Below, in pieces: positions 7,955 to 16,861 of a stretch of DNA of 64,000 nt. This DNA is from JAFDWI01 sp964449375 (GTDB lineage: Bacteria; Actinomycetota; Acidimicrobiia; Acidimicrobiales; Iamiaceae). The position numbers were made by a program, and so were the translations under genes. Where the stretch lies: positions 8,670 through 72,669 of the forward strand of contig CAYVAS010000005.1 of assembly GCA_964449375.1 (NCBI GenBank). Reading direction: 5' to 3'. Each line of letters starts with the position of its first letter. Within the stretch, counting starts at the first letter, position 1. The notes below the pieces were generated by a model that did no database searches, had not been told where the DNA came from, and saw nothing but the letters and a program-made list of their open reading frames with translations.

Positions 7955-8998
7955 TCAGCCCACCGGGACGGGCAGTCCTCCGGCCACTTCGATGGTGGCG
8001 TCGCCGTTGTCCTCCAAGGTCTCCTCCAGCGCTTCCCACCCCGACAGGCTCTGGCGCAGGGTCAGATCGAGGAACGCCACGACCGACGGGATCATCGACG
8101 GGGACACCAGGATGTCGGAGTGGCCCACGTCGGGGAAGGTCACCAGCGCCCGGGGCAGCCCGTCGAGGGTCTGGTAGGTCTTGAGCGATCCGCCCTCATA
8201 GGCGAGGGTGCCGTCGTCGGTGCCGTGGAGCAGCAGCAGGGGTACCTGGGAGGGGGCGTTCGAGTAGGTGTCGGTCGGCTCGGGACCGGGGAACATGATG
8301 CCGCTGAGACCCACGACCGCCTTGACGCGGTCGTCCAGACAGCAGGTGTTGTAGAACAGCACCGAGGTGATCGACCCCAGCGAGTGGCCGCCCACCGCCA
8401 CCGCGTGCGGCGACAGGCGATCGGCCAGCAGGTCGTCGCCGGATTCGGAGCGTTCCAGCAGTTCGGAGATGACGAAGCTGACGTCCGCGGGCTGATTCGT
8501 GGTCTGGTCGATGTTGTCCCAGCCGGTGGGCCCGGCGGTCAAGGGGAAGGTGGGCAGCGCCACCACGTAGCCGGCGGTGACGATGTCGTCGACGATGCCG
8601 GCGTAAACGGGACCGCTCGCGGTGACCCCGTGGGAGAACACCAGCAGCGGAAAGCGGCCCTCGGCCACCGGCTGGGAGTCGTCGGAGCCGTCCGCGTCGG
8701 GGTCCTCGGTCGGGTACAGCACCACCGTCTCCAGGGTGCGGCCCTCTTGCGCGGGGATGTCGTTGTCAGGGTCGGCGTCGGTGTCGCGGCTTTCGTCGAC
8801 GAGCACGATGTCGGCGCGTCCCACCCCGTAGGTGCCTCCCGCCGGGGTGATCGGGATGGTGGTGGTCGAGGTGGTCGCCGAGAACGACCCGCCCACGGTG
8901 GTGGCCGCCGGGTCGGCGCCCGACGAGCCGCACGCCGCTGCCAGCCACAACGCCACCACGATTGCCGCGACGCGCGCGAGCGGGCTCCGTTCGGGCAT
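7955..8998 (-). CDS. alpha/beta hydrolase lipoprotein (chlorophyllase/PAF-hydrolase type)
   Basis: A 347-residue secreted lipoprotein. A signal peptide ends in the lipobox LAAAC with Cys23 as the lipidated residue, followed by a Ser/Thr linker. The hydrolase domain has an FSHGVT oxyanion segment, the nucleophile elbow GHSLGS, and a C-terminal DVGHSD with the catalytic His. The fold and the HGT-DD-G motif (LLHGTDDGTLAY) resemble extracellular lipases/polyesterases of the chlorophyllase or platelet-activating-factor hydrolase type. A TAGGCT element lies 8 bases ahead of the ATG on this strand, so the mRNA may be leaderless. The substrate cannot be told from sequence. Confidence 0.8.
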   Translation of the reverse strand: MPERSPLARVAAIVVALWLAAACGSSGADPAATTVGGSFSATTSTTTIPITPAGGTYGVGRADIVLVDESRDTDADPDNDIPAQEGRTLETVVLYPTEDPDADGSDDSQPVAEGRFPLLVFSHGVTASGPVYAGIVDDIVTAGYVVALPTFPLTAGPTGWDNIDQTTNQPADVSFVISELLERSESGDDLLADRLSPHAVAVGGHSLGSITSVLFYNTCCLDDRVKAVVGLSGIMFPGPEPTDTYSNAPSQVPLLLLHGTDDGTLAYEGGSLKTYQTLDGLPRALVTFPDVGHSDILVSPSMIPSVVAFLDLTLRQSLSGWEALEETLEDNGDATIEVAGGLPVPVG

Positions 8999-9076
8999 GG
9001 GCGCCGAGCCTAGAAGACCGGTCGAGCGTGCGAAGAAGGCGGGTGCGGCGGCCGGTTGGCGGCTCCTCGCTCCGGC

Positions 9077-9721
9077 TCAGGCGGCGGTGATCCGGTCCCA
9101 GGCGCGCTCCAGGCCCATGACGAACCGCTCGATGGACTGGGCGCCGGGGATCGCGTAGCGACCCTCGATCAGGAAGAACGGCACCCCGGTGACGCCCAGG
9201 TCCCGGGCCCGGGCCTGGTCGGCCCGCACCGTCTCGGCGTGGTCGTCTCCGGCGAGCACGGCGGTCACCTCGGCGGCGTCCAGGCCGGCGCGGGTGGCGG
9301 CCCCGGCCAGTTCCTCCGGGTCGCCCACCGCCAGTCCCGAGCCGAAGTAGCCCTCCATGAGCACGTCCAGCAGCTCGGCCTGCCGGCCACGGTCCGCCGC
9401 GTGGTGCAGCAGGCGGTGCGCGTCGAAGGTGTTGCCCGGCCGGGCCCGGTCGAAGTGGAACTCCAGGCCGTCGACGGCGGCGACCTCGGCCAGGTGGTCG
9501 TGGGCGCGTCGGGCTTCCTCGATGCTCATGCCGTATTTGGCGGCCAGGTTCTCGGTCGCGGAGCCCCGGCGACGGGGCGGCGCGTTCGGGTCGAGCTCGA
9601 AGGCGCGGTAGGCGACGGTGACCTCACCGGCGTGTTCGAAGCGTTCCACCGCCCGGGCGAAGCGCGCCTTGCCGATCGCACACCACGGGCACACCACATC
9701 GGACCAGATCTCGACCAGCAT
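9077..9721 (-). CDS. DsbA family oxidoreductase, FrnE-like
   Basis: A 214-residue thioredoxin-fold protein with the N-terminal redox motif SDVVCPWC (Cys11, Cys14) and the late cis-proline region TGVPFFLIEG, both typical of the FrnE/2-hydroxychromene isomerase-like DsbA branch. There is no signal peptide, consistent with cytoplasmic FrnE members that act as disulfide isomerases or in polyketide-related redox steps. I chose the ATG at 9721 because the family normally starts immediately before the first strand. A GTG at 9754 with an upstream GAGGAG would add 11 residues and is the main alternative. Confidence 0.85.
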   Translation of the reverse strand: MLVEIWSDVVCPWCAIGKARFARAVERFEHAGEVTVAYRAFELDPNAPPRRRGSATENLAAKYGMSIEEARRAHDHLAEVAAVDGLEFHFDRARPGNTFDAHRLLHHAADRGRQAELLDVLMEGYFGSGLAVGDPEELAGAATRAGLDAAEVTAVLAGDDHAETVRADQARARDLGVTGVPFFLIEGRYAIPGAQSIERFVMGLERAWDRITAA

Positions 9722-9836
9722 CGCTCTTGAGCCTCTCTCTTCGCGGAACGTCACCGTGGGCGGACTCCTCGCACAACCCCGCCGACCCCCGAACGCATTC
9801 CCGGCCCGCCGTGGCCGGGTGGCGCCTCCGGTCGGT

Positions 9837-10703
9837 TCAGGTCGCCAGTTCGTCGACGACCCGGTCGATGATCGCGGCGTCCACGGTGGTGTCGAACTTG
9901 CGGGCGAACAGGTCGCCGCTCTCCGCCAGGGTGGCGAAATCGTGGCTGCGCCAGATCTTGGGCAGCTCCTCCCGGTCGGTCCAGTCGATGCATCGCAGGT
10001 CGTCGTTCACGATGCGGTCGGCGTGGGGCGAGTTCATCAGAATCGTGTGGAAGAACGTCTCGTCGGGCATGTCGGTGACACGGAAGAACCGCACCCAGGA
10101 GGGGTTGCGGGCGACGAAGTCGTGCACGTAGGCGACCATGTCCCGGGGCAGGGTCCAGTAGCCGGAGCCGCCGTGGGGCACCGCGTCGAAGGGGAACCCG
10201 GGGGCGATCAGGCCCCGGAACCGGTGGCGCCCGATGGAACGGTTGGCGCGGTGGGAGTGGAAGAACAGCGACGAGAACCGGTTGAGGCCCCCGCCGGACC
10301 AGCGTGCGTCGGGCAGGCTGAAGTGCTCCATGAACCCGGCGCCGTCGGATTCGGCGAGCCGGGCGCGGATGGTGGCGTTGGGTACCAGGGGCAGGTCCTG
10401 GCCGGTCAGCACCGACAGGTGGTCGAACGCGATGCGCGCGCCCAACAGGTGGTCGATGCCGCGCAGCGTGGACTTCACGTGGCCGAAGCTGCGGTACGGG
10501 CTGGAGTGGCGGGGCAGGAAGTGGACGTTGCGGCGCCCGACCAGGGGTTGCCACATGGCGGCGTACACCGCGTCGTCGGTGTGGCGGTCCACCGAAATCA
10601 CGAACGAGGTCGTCTCGGTGTCCAGCAGGTCCACCAGCCGGACGAGCTGGTCGGGCAGCCGGTAGGCGGAGATCACATAGGCCAGGCGGTGGTCGTCGCT
10701 CAC
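9837..10703 (-). CDS. GT14-like (core-2/I-branching type) glycosyltransferase
   Basis: A 288-residue protein starting RLAYVISAYRLPDQLVRLVDLL, the first strand-helix of the beta-1,6-N-acetylglucosaminyltransferase/xylosyltransferase (GT14) family. The family segments VISVDRHTDD, LSGQDLP-like (here LTGQDLPL), GSGYWTL and the acceptor-side acidic DMPDETFFHTIL are all visible in order. It probably transfers a sugar onto a cell-surface or secreted glycan at the cytoplasmic face. Its GTG overlaps the stop of the upstream membrane-protein gene as GTGA, so the two are translationally coupled and likely work in the same glycan pathway. Confidence 0.82.
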   Translation of the reverse strand: MSDDHRLAYVISAYRLPDQLVRLVDLLDTETTSFVISVDRHTDDAVYAAMWQPLVGRRNVHFLPRHSSPYRSFGHVKSTLRGIDHLLGARIAFDHLSVLTGQDLPLVPNATIRARLAESDGAGFMEHFSLPDARWSGGGLNRFSSLFFHSHRANRSIGRHRFRGLIAPGFPFDAVPHGGSGYWTLPRDMVAYVHDFVARNPSWVRFFRVTDMPDETFFHTILMNSPHADRIVNDDLRCIDWTDREELPKIWRSHDFATLAESGDLFARKFDTTVDAAIIDRVVDELAT

Positions 10704-12274
10704 GACGGCTCCTCATCGGACCCGCCGGGGGCCTGTCGGTTCTCCAGCAGGCGGCACCCGCCGGCCTCGGTGACGACCTCGAAGCGTTCCTCGATCACCT
10801 TCAGCGCGGCGTCGGACCCGGGACGGGCCGACAGGTTGGCCTCGTCGAAACCGGTGTCGCACAGGATCGCCAGGTCCGCGGCGGCCACGTCGGCGGCCAG
10901 ACGGTCGCCGTCGACCTGGGCGACGCGCGGATGGAAGTCGTAGAAGTGCGTGTGCTGGGTGTACTGGGGCAACAACGTGTAGAAGCTCCCGTCGGTGTAG
11001 TTGGGTCGGTCCAGCGCGGCCGGTCCGACGAACAGGTTGGCTCCGGGGGCGGCCAGTCGGTCGGCGGCGGCCACGATGCGGGCGTGGGCATCGGCTTCGG
11101 CGGCCGAGCGGTAGTACCAGGTGCCGCCCCGGTTGGTCACGTCGTAGACCAGACCGCCCTGGGCGAAGGTGCGCACGTCGCGCAGGGTCGCCCGGGTCAC
11201 GAACTTGGGGCGCAGTCCCAGCACCACCAGCGCGGCGATGCCGATCGCGGCGGCCTGGCGCCACCCGCGGCGGGTCCGCAGCACCCCGCCGGCACCGAGC
11301 AGTTCGTGGGCAACGGGCACCAGGGTCGCCAGTGTCACCGGGGTGACGTAGACGACGTGGACGGGGTCGGCCCGTTGCAGGTACTCGGGCACCAGACACA
11401 GCCCGATGATCCCCAATCCGATGAGCGCGACGCCCCGCCGGCTGGTGCGGCGACGCACTCCCAGGATCACCGCGGCCAGCGCGGTGGCCGCACCGATGAA
11501 GACCAGGATGCCGGTGTCCCACAGGTTGTCGAACCAGGGCAGGTTGCGTTCCGACGCGATGTGCGCGGCATCACCGACCAGGTTGCGCCAGGTGGTGCCC
11601 AGCCCGGCGACCGCGACGAGCCACACGTACGGCAGGTGCCCCACCGCCCAGGCGATCCAGGCCTCCACGCGGACCGTCCGCAGCAGGCTGAGCGCGCCCA
11701 GCAGCACGACCGAGAAGAGCAGGAATTCGGGACGCAGACCGACCGCGACCGCGCACGACAGCCCCACCGCCCAGTCCCGGGGCCGCGGCGACAGGTCGCT
11801 GACCGCGAAGGCCACCGCGACGGTCAGCGCGCCGATCGCGCCCATGATGGGCAGCGCGGTGTACGACAGCGCGCCGATCAGCACGGCGATGGTGCCCATG
11901 GCCAGCCCGATCGCGAACGACCAGCGCCGGCCGACGAGGTACAGCCCCAGCCCGATGCTGGTCACGTACGCGGCGCCCACGGCCCGGGCGACGACCAGAC
12001 TCGGCGAGATGAGCTGGTACACCCCGGCGGGGATCAGCAGCGACAGGGGTCCGTAGAAGTAGTCGAAGTCCCGGCCCGGGGCGGCCCCGTCGAGCACCCG
12101 CTGGGGCGCCTGGAGCATCATGGGGTCCTCCATCGCCCAACCCGGTCCGTGGCGGCGGATCACCCAGAACGCGACCGCCAGGACCACCAGGAACAGGACC
12201 GCCACGCGGTCGGCCTGCCACCAGGGGCGGGTCGTCGAAGCGGTCCGGGTCGCTGCTGCCTCGCCAGGGTTCAT
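10700..12274 (-). CDS. multi-pass membrane protein, GT-C glycosyltransferase-like
   Basis: A 524-residue protein with about ten predicted membrane segments and a soluble C-terminal domain of ~130 residues. The first loop contains DFDYFYGPLS with acidic residues where lipid-linked-sugar GT-C enzymes carry their catalytic Asp, and the topology is that of arabinosyl/mannosyltransferase-like proteins of actinobacteria. It overlaps the GT14-like gene by four bases, which supports a shared role in envelope polysaccharide synthesis. I use the ATG at 12274; a longer GTG form begins at 12343. The donor and acceptor are unknown. Confidence 0.68.
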   Translation of the reverse strand: MNPGEAAATRTASTTRPWWQADRVAVLFLVVLAVAFWVIRRHGPGWAMEDPMMLQAPQRVLDGAAPGRDFDYFYGPLSLLIPAGVYQLISPSLVVARAVGAAYVTSIGLGLYLVGRRWSFAIGLAMGTIAVLIGALSYTALPIMGAIGALTVAVAFAVSDLSPRPRDWAVGLSCAVAVGLRPEFLLFSVVLLGALSLLRTVRVEAWIAWAVGHLPYVWLVAVAGLGTTWRNLVGDAAHIASERNLPWFDNLWDTGILVFIGAATALAAVILGVRRRTSRRGVALIGLGIIGLCLVPEYLQRADPVHVVYVTPVTLATLVPVAHELLGAGGVLRTRRGWRQAAAIGIAALVVLGLRPKFVTRATLRDVRTFAQGGLVYDVTNRGGTWYYRSAAEADAHARIVAAADRLAAPGANLFVGPAALDRPNYTDGSFYTLLPQYTQHTHFYDFHPRVAQVDGDRLAADVAAADLAILCDTGFDEANLSARPGSDAALKVIEERFEVVTEAGGCRLLENRQAPGGSDEEPS

Positions 12275-12353
12275 CTCAAGCTCGCGGTGCACCTGCTCGT
12301 CCGGCCCCTCCGGGAAGTGGCACGAGACTACCGGGTCGCCCACTCCGCACCGG

Positions 12354-14039
12354 TCAGCGCGGGATCTGCACGGTCATGTCGGCGGTGCGTTCGGTGAACT
12401 CGTCGATGCGGACCTGCACCCGGACCGTCCATTCGCCGGGGACCGTGAACAGCGTGCCGTTGATGAGGTAGTGGCCGGGCCCGGCGCGGCGCAGCTCATG
12501 CGTCAGCGGTCCCAGGTCGAGTTCGGTCTGGGTGAGAGCCACCTGGATCGATTCGAGGTCGTCGTCGGGCCGTCCCTGGGGGTCGAGCAGGTACAGGTGC
12601 AACCCGGTCGGACCGGTGCGGGCCGGGTCGATGACCAGGTTGGCGCTGGGCGCTTCGGCGTCGTCGCCGAGTTGCGCGCTCGTCGAGTAGATGGCGCGGG
12701 TGTCCACTTCGGTGCGCGCCGGGATGGCGTTGACCAGCACGGCGCTGACCGCCAGGATCGCCACCATCGCGACCGCCTCGGCGCGCAGGGTCCGCCGCAG
12801 GTACCGCCACCGGGCCCGGCCCCGGGGACGGGTCCGCAGCCCGGGGATCAGGCGGAACTGGTTGAAGGACCCCAACCCGGCGAGCAGCACCAGCAGCGCG
12901 ACCTTGGCGAGAACCAGCAGGCCGTAGGCGGTGGTGAACAGGCCTTCGATCGACCCCACCTCCAACACGGCCATGACCACCCCGGCGACGGCGACCGCGG
13001 CGATCGCGACGGTCGCCAGGCGTGAGAAGCGCACCACGGTGGCCGCGGCTTCTTTGGCGTCTTCGGGAGGTTCCGCCGCGGACCGGTGCCAGAGCGCGCC
13101 GACGAGCATCGCCACCCCTCCCACCCAGACCGCGGCGGCGGCCACGTGGACGGCGTCGGCGGTGAGGGTCAGCCACACCGGGTCCCGGGTGCGCGAGTGC
13201 CCCGACGCGGTGAAGGCCGCGCTGACCAACACCAGTGCGGCCACCGCGGCGACCCGTCGGACCGGGCCGGTGGTGCGCACCGCGACGAGCGCCGCGGCCA
13301 CTGCCAGGGCGACTCCGAGGTGGGTGAGGCCGACCCCCTGACCGAGCACCTCGCCCAGCACCCCGGAGGCGAACATGGCGTCCAGGCCGCCGGCGGTGGC
13401 CAGCGCCGCGGCGATCGGGATCTGCAGGAGCTGGGCGACGACGGTGCCGATTCCGATGCCGGTGAGGATCCCCGCGGTGCGGGCTGCGGGCCGGTCACCA
13501 CGGCGCACGAAGGCCAGGTACACCGCGGCGCCCACGACCACGAAGCTGCCCAGGTAGCCCAGCCCGCGCAGCGTCGCCCCGGCGATCTCGTAGCCGGGCT
13601 GGGAGGGTTGGTCGATCAGGGCGTCAAGGTCGGCCACGTCGTCGCTCTGGTGCACCGAGAACACGAAACCGCCGTGCACCGGGTGCGAGTCGGCCGAGAT
13701 GAGCCGCCAGGCCACCGCGTAGGAACCCGAGGCCAGCTCGGGCTGCAGCGCGATGCCGATCTTGGAGGATTCGCCCTCGTAGGTGGTCACGCCCTCGTCG
13801 ACCCGTTCGCCGGCGGAGTCGAACACCCGGATCGCCCCCACTCCGAAGGTGACCGGTTCGTTGAACGACAGCACCACCCGCTCGGGGGAGCCCTCGACCA
13901 CGCTCTGGTCGGCGGGCGAGGAGGTCTCCAGCACGGCGTGCGCGCCGGCGACCGGGGCTGAGGAGATCGTGACGAGGCCGAATAGGATCGTCGCGACGAC
14001 GAACCCTGCGATCTTCGGCAGCGCCAGGTGTCTGATCAT
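12354..14039 (-). CDS. CopC-CopD fusion, copper transport/resistance protein
   Basis: A 561-residue protein. A signal peptide ends at VAGAHA, so the mature protein begins with the N-terminal His copper ligand of CopC (AHAVLETSSPADQSV). The CopC beta-barrel includes DSHPVHGGFVFSV with the second His pair. It is followed by a CopD domain of about eight membrane helices with HVAAAAVWVGG (inner-membrane His) and a C-terminal YtkA/FixH-like beta domain ending near TADMTVQIPR. The family moves or senses copper at the membrane. The ATG at 14039 matches the start of the signal peptide; no strong ribosome site precedes it. The divergent neighbour is a small membrane protein. Confidence 0.88.
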   Translation of the reverse strand: MIRHLALPKIAGFVVATILFGLVTISSAPVAGAHAVLETSSPADQSVVEGSPERVVLSFNEPVTFGVGAIRVFDSAGERVDEGVTTYEGESSKIGIALQPELASGSYAVAWRLISADSHPVHGGFVFSVHQSDDVADLDALIDQPSQPGYEIAGATLRGLGYLGSFVVVGAAVYLAFVRRGDRPAARTAGILTGIGIGTVVAQLLQIPIAAALATAGGLDAMFASGVLGEVLGQGVGLTHLGVALAVAAALVAVRTTGPVRRVAAVAALVLVSAAFTASGHSRTRDPVWLTLTADAVHVAAAAVWVGGVAMLVGALWHRSAAEPPEDAKEAAATVVRFSRLATVAIAAVAVAGVVMAVLEVGSIEGLFTTAYGLLVLAKVALLVLLAGLGSFNQFRLIPGLRTRPRGRARWRYLRRTLRAEAVAMVAILAVSAVLVNAIPARTEVDTRAIYSTSAQLGDDAEAPSANLVIDPARTGPTGLHLYLLDPQGRPDDDLESIQVALTQTELDLGPLTHELRRAGPGHYLINGTLFTVPGEWTVRVQVRIDEFTERTADMTVQIPR

Positions 14040-14083
14040 CGGCTCGGTTCTAGCCCGCCCTTCGACGAATCCCACCTTTCCCC

Positions 14084-14542
14084 ATGGCCATCGAACGCCC
14101 CCGACGCTCACCGGAAGAACAGGCCGAGGCCGACCGCGTCGAGCGGCGCCAGTTCTGGATCATCGCCGCGGTGTTCGCCGTGGCGATGGTGGCGATGACC
14201 GGCCTGTACGTGGTGATCTCCAACGCGGTGCGCCCCTCGGACCCCGGTGCCTCCGCGGCCGAACAGATCCAGCGGCCCGCCCTGCCGATCCCCGACGGGG
14301 GTGAGGAGCCGATCGACTCCGGTGACCGGGGCGGGTCCCAGCAGCTCCTGTTGATGGCCGGGTTGGTGGTGGTCTTCGCGGGCGGCACCGCCTGGGTGAT
14401 CCACTCGTCGCGGAAAGCACGTCGGCGACGCGCCAAAGCGCTTGCCGCGGCGGCCTCCGACGACGACGGCGACACCGGGGCGACGGAATCCGAGCCGTCC
14501 GGGTCGGTCAGCGCGTCAGCAGGGTCGCCAGAGCCCAGATAG
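14084..14542 (+). CDS. hypothetical membrane protein with two helices
   Basis: A 152-residue protein that I do not recognise. It has a charged N-terminus (RRSPEEQAEADRVERRQ), a membrane helix (FWIIAAVFAVAMVAMTGLYVV), a ~55-residue acidic loop, a second helix (LLLMAGLVVVFAGGTAWVI), and a basic then acidic low-complexity tail. No Shine-Dalgarno sequence precedes the ATG, so its mRNA may be leaderless. The 3' end overlaps the convergent small gene at 14508-14732 by 35 bases, inside the low-complexity tail. Confidence 0.6.
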   Translation: MAIERPRRSPEEQAEADRVERRQFWIIAAVFAVAMVAMTGLYVVISNAVRPSDPGASAAEQIQRPALPIPDGGEEPIDSGDRGGSQQLLLMAGLVVVFAGGTAWVIHSSRKARRRRAKALAAAASDDDGDTGATESEPSGSVSASAGSPEPR

Positions 14543-14732
14543 CGGCGATCGCACCGATCCCGATGTAGATCAGGGCCCGGCGGCGCAACAGCGTGGGCGG
14601 CGCGGTCTCCTCCAGGTCGACGGGCGGTTTGACGAGCGCCGCGATGTTGCCGACCACGAGCGCCGCTCCGAACGCGAGGACCAGCCAGGCCAGCAGGTCG
14701 TGACCAAGGAACAGTTCTTCGGCCAGCACCAT
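14508..14732 (-). CDS. hypothetical small membrane protein with two helices
   Basis: A 74-residue protein with an acidic N-terminus (MVLAEELFLGHDL), a helix LLAWLVLAFGAALVVGNIAALV, a short PPVDLEE loop, and a second helix YIGIGAIAAIWALATLL. The clean amphipathic/hydrophobic alternation supports real coding. A start 7 residues upstream (14753) is possible. It is convergent with, and overlaps by 35 bases, the gene at 14084. The function is unknown. Confidence 0.55.
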   Translation of the reverse strand: MVLAEELFLGHDLLAWLVLAFGAALVVGNIAALVKPPVDLEETAPPTLLRRRALIYIGIGAIAAIWALATLLTR

Positions 14733-15026
14733 CGGACCAGGCTGACACACCACGGCGATCGGGCACGAACGTAAGGCTCAAGGTTCCGGGCGAGCCGGCC
14801 GATACTCGCGGTACCGGCGTACCTCATGCCGGTTCTCTCGGGTGGGTGCGGGGGTCGCGACCTCCCTCCATCACCATCGCAGCCGTCGGTCCTGGACCGG
14901 CAGCGCAAATGCGGCCCCCGCTCCCCCGAATCCCGATCAGCTCCGCCGAGTGGACCAGTACCGCGATACTCGGAGGCTGGGGTCAACCGCGCGACGGTCG
15001 CGGTGAGCGGGCACACTGGTTCCACC

Positions 15027-15518
15027 ATGGACGCCGACCCCGAAGTACGGACCGTCACCGTCGACCCCGTCGCCGATCCACCGACCGACGGTGACGAAGC
15101 CGGTGAGGTGACCGTCGGGCCGGGCGCGGCCCGGCGGCTGCGGATCACCTCGGCCCTGATGGTGGTGGCGCTGGTCGCGCTGGCGGCGTCCACGGTGCTG
15201 TTCACCCTGCCGGTGACCAACCCGGGGGTGCAGTCGTGTGGGTCACCGGCGTGGTTTCTCCTTCAGGCCGAATCGGACGCGCCCTTGGTCGACCCCGACG
15301 GCCAGCCGTTGAACGGCTGGGACACCGAGCGGATCCAGGAGGCGGACGACAACCGCTGCTCGGTGCTGGTCGCGCAGCGGGCGGTGCCCGCCGGGGTGCT
15401 GCTGGTGGTCTTCTGGGCGCTCACCGGGACCGCGGTGGTGCTGGGGTGGACCACCCGGCGTGGTCTGCGCCGGGTGGCTCTCGACCGGGCCGAGATGCCC
15501 GGTCAGCCCACGAGCTGA
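15027..15518 (+). CDS. hypothetical membrane protein
   Basis: A 163-residue protein. It has an acidic N-terminal tail, then a helix (ITSALMVVALVALAASTVLF), an external loop of ~75 residues with two cysteines (VQSCGSP and DNRCSVL) that may pair, and a second helix (AGVLLVVFWALTGTAVVLGW) ending in a basic tail. The ATG at 15027 is chosen because upstream codons in the longer frame look non-coding. No family is recognised. Confidence 0.6.
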   Translation: MDADPEVRTVTVDPVADPPTDGDEAGEVTVGPGAARRLRITSALMVVALVALAASTVLFTLPVTNPGVQSCGSPAWFLLQAESDAPLVDPDGQPLNGWDTERIQEADDNRCSVLVAQRAVPAGVLLVVFWALTGTAVVLGWTTRRGLRRVALDRAEMPGQPTS

Positions 15519-15645
15519 GACGGACCGACCGGCCGGGAGGGCTCGGGTCCGGCGCCGAGCCGGACGGACCTGTGGCGATGGGGATCTCGTGGCGGGGGTG
15601 GAGGTTCCACCCGGACCCCGCGGAGGGGTCGTGGCGACCCGTCGG

Positions 15646-16812
15646 TCAGGGACGGACCGCCAGGATCGGTGTCGACATGTAGAGGCTCGCGTACTTCACC
15701 ACGTCGCCGGTGTGGGGGGCGTGGATGATCGAGCCGCCACCGGCGTACATGGCCATGTGGCCGAAGCCGCTGTAGAAGACGAGGTCACCGGGCTGCAGCT
15801 GCGACAGGGGCACGACCTGGCCCGCGTTGCGCTGGTCGTAGGTGGTCCGGGGCAGCGACACGCCGGCCTGGGCCCAGGCCCACATCGTCAACCCGGAGCA
15901 GTCGAACCCTCCGGGAGAGGCGCCACCCCAGACATAGGGGGTGCCGAGCTGGCTGGCCGCGGCGGCGAGTGCACGGGAACCCGCGCCGCTGCCGGAGGAC
16001 ACCGGCGGTGGCGGAGCCGTGGAGGACGGCGCCGGCGGCAGGCTCGGGGCGGGCGCGGGAGCAGCCGCAGTTGGCTCGGGGGCAGCAGCAGCGGACTGGG
16101 CCGCGGCGGCCTCGGCGGCGGCACGTTCCTGCTCGGCCTGGGCGGCGGCACGGGCCCGGGCCTCGCGCGCCCGCTGCTCGGCGGCCTGGCGCTCGGCGAT
16201 CAGATCGGCGAGGCGGCCTTCGACCTGGGACTGGACGGCTTCGAGTTCGGCCTGGGCGGCTTCGGCGCTGGCCCGCTTGGCTTCGGCCGTTTCGGCGACC
16301 TCGGCGGCCTTGCGACGTTCGGCCTCCAGGGTCTCGGTGCGCTCGGCGGTGATGCGCTGGGAGGCCTGGAGCTCGTCGACCAGCTCCTGGCGGTCACCCA
16401 CGGCGGTGGACTGGTAGCCCTGACGCGGCCCGAGGTCGTCACCCGCGGTGTCCAGAAGGACGGTCAGGTCGACCGTGCTGGAACCACCGTTGACGTAGGC
16501 CGACAGGGCGTAGTCGGCGAGCGCGGCGCGGTTGAGCTCTTCGTTCTTCTTGGCGGCCTCGAGCTGCTCGGTGGCCTTGGCGATCTTCTCTTCGATCTGC
16601 TGGGCCTCGTAGGCGGCCTGCTCCACGGCCTGGGTGTCGGCTTCGACCTGGGCTCGGAGGTCCGAGATCTGCGCGGAGATCTGATCGGCGCGGGCCTGCA
16701 GGTCGGTGATCTCGTCGGCGCGCGCGTTCGAAGTCGACAGGAACGGCGCGACCCCGACGGTCAGGGCCAGCATCGCGATGGCGAGCCGGCGGGCGAATCG
16801 GCGGTTGTGCAT
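15646..16812 (-). CDS. NlpC/P60 peptidoglycan endopeptidase, RipA-like
   Basis: A 388-residue secreted cell-wall hydrolase. A signal peptide covers about residues 1-32. It is followed by a long coiled coil (residues ~33-225, with EITDLQARADQISAQISDLR and many Glu/Ala heptads), an Ala/Pro-rich linker, and a C-terminal NlpC/P60 domain. The catalytic triad is visible: Cys305 in FDCSGL, His in GFGHMAMY, and a third polar His in IHAPHTGDVV. Such enzymes cut the D-Glu-mDAP bond during cell separation; the coiled coil usually holds the enzyme inactive or binds its activator. The start ATG lies 10 bases after a good -10 element, so the leader is only a few bases. Confidence 0.9.
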   Translation of the reverse strand: MHNRRFARRLAIAMLALTVGVAPFLSTSNARADEITDLQARADQISAQISDLRAQVEADTQAVEQAAYEAQQIEEKIAKATEQLEAAKKNEELNRAALADYALSAYVNGGSSTVDLTVLLDTAGDDLGPRQGYQSTAVGDRQELVDELQASQRITAERTETLEAERRKAAEVAETAEAKRASAEAAQAELEAVQSQVEGRLADLIAERQAAEQRAREARARAAAQAEQERAAAEAAAAQSAAAAPEPTAAAPAPAPSLPPAPSSTAPPPPVSSGSGAGSRALAAAASQLGTPYVWGGASPGGFDCSGLTMWAWAQAGVSLPRTTYDQRNAGQVVPLSQLQPGDLVFYSGFGHMAMYAGGGSIIHAPHTGDVVKYASLYMSTPILAVRP

Positions 16813-16822
16813 GGGGCGGTAC

Positions 16823-16850
16823 TGTATACACCGCGCCAACCTCGTTACAA
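16823..16850 (-). promoter_or_regulatory. promoter of the NlpC/P60 gene
   Basis: Reading the minus strand, TTGTAA (16850-16845) and TATACA (16828-16823) are separated by 16 bases, and the ATG follows 10 bases later. Transcription would start within a few bases of the ATG, giving a nearly leaderless mRNA; no Shine-Dalgarno sequence is present. Confidence 0.6.
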
Positions 16851-16861
16851 CTACATGACGA

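Noticed and set aside
10931..12397. 488-residue plus-strand frame
   Set aside because: Antisense to a clear multi-helix membrane protein; composition is His/Gln/Gly-rich and has no recognisable feature.
14826..15026. N-terminal extension of the membrane protein at 15027
   Set aside because: Pro/Ser/Arg-rich upstream codons look non-coding and the membrane protein is complete from the ATG at 15027.
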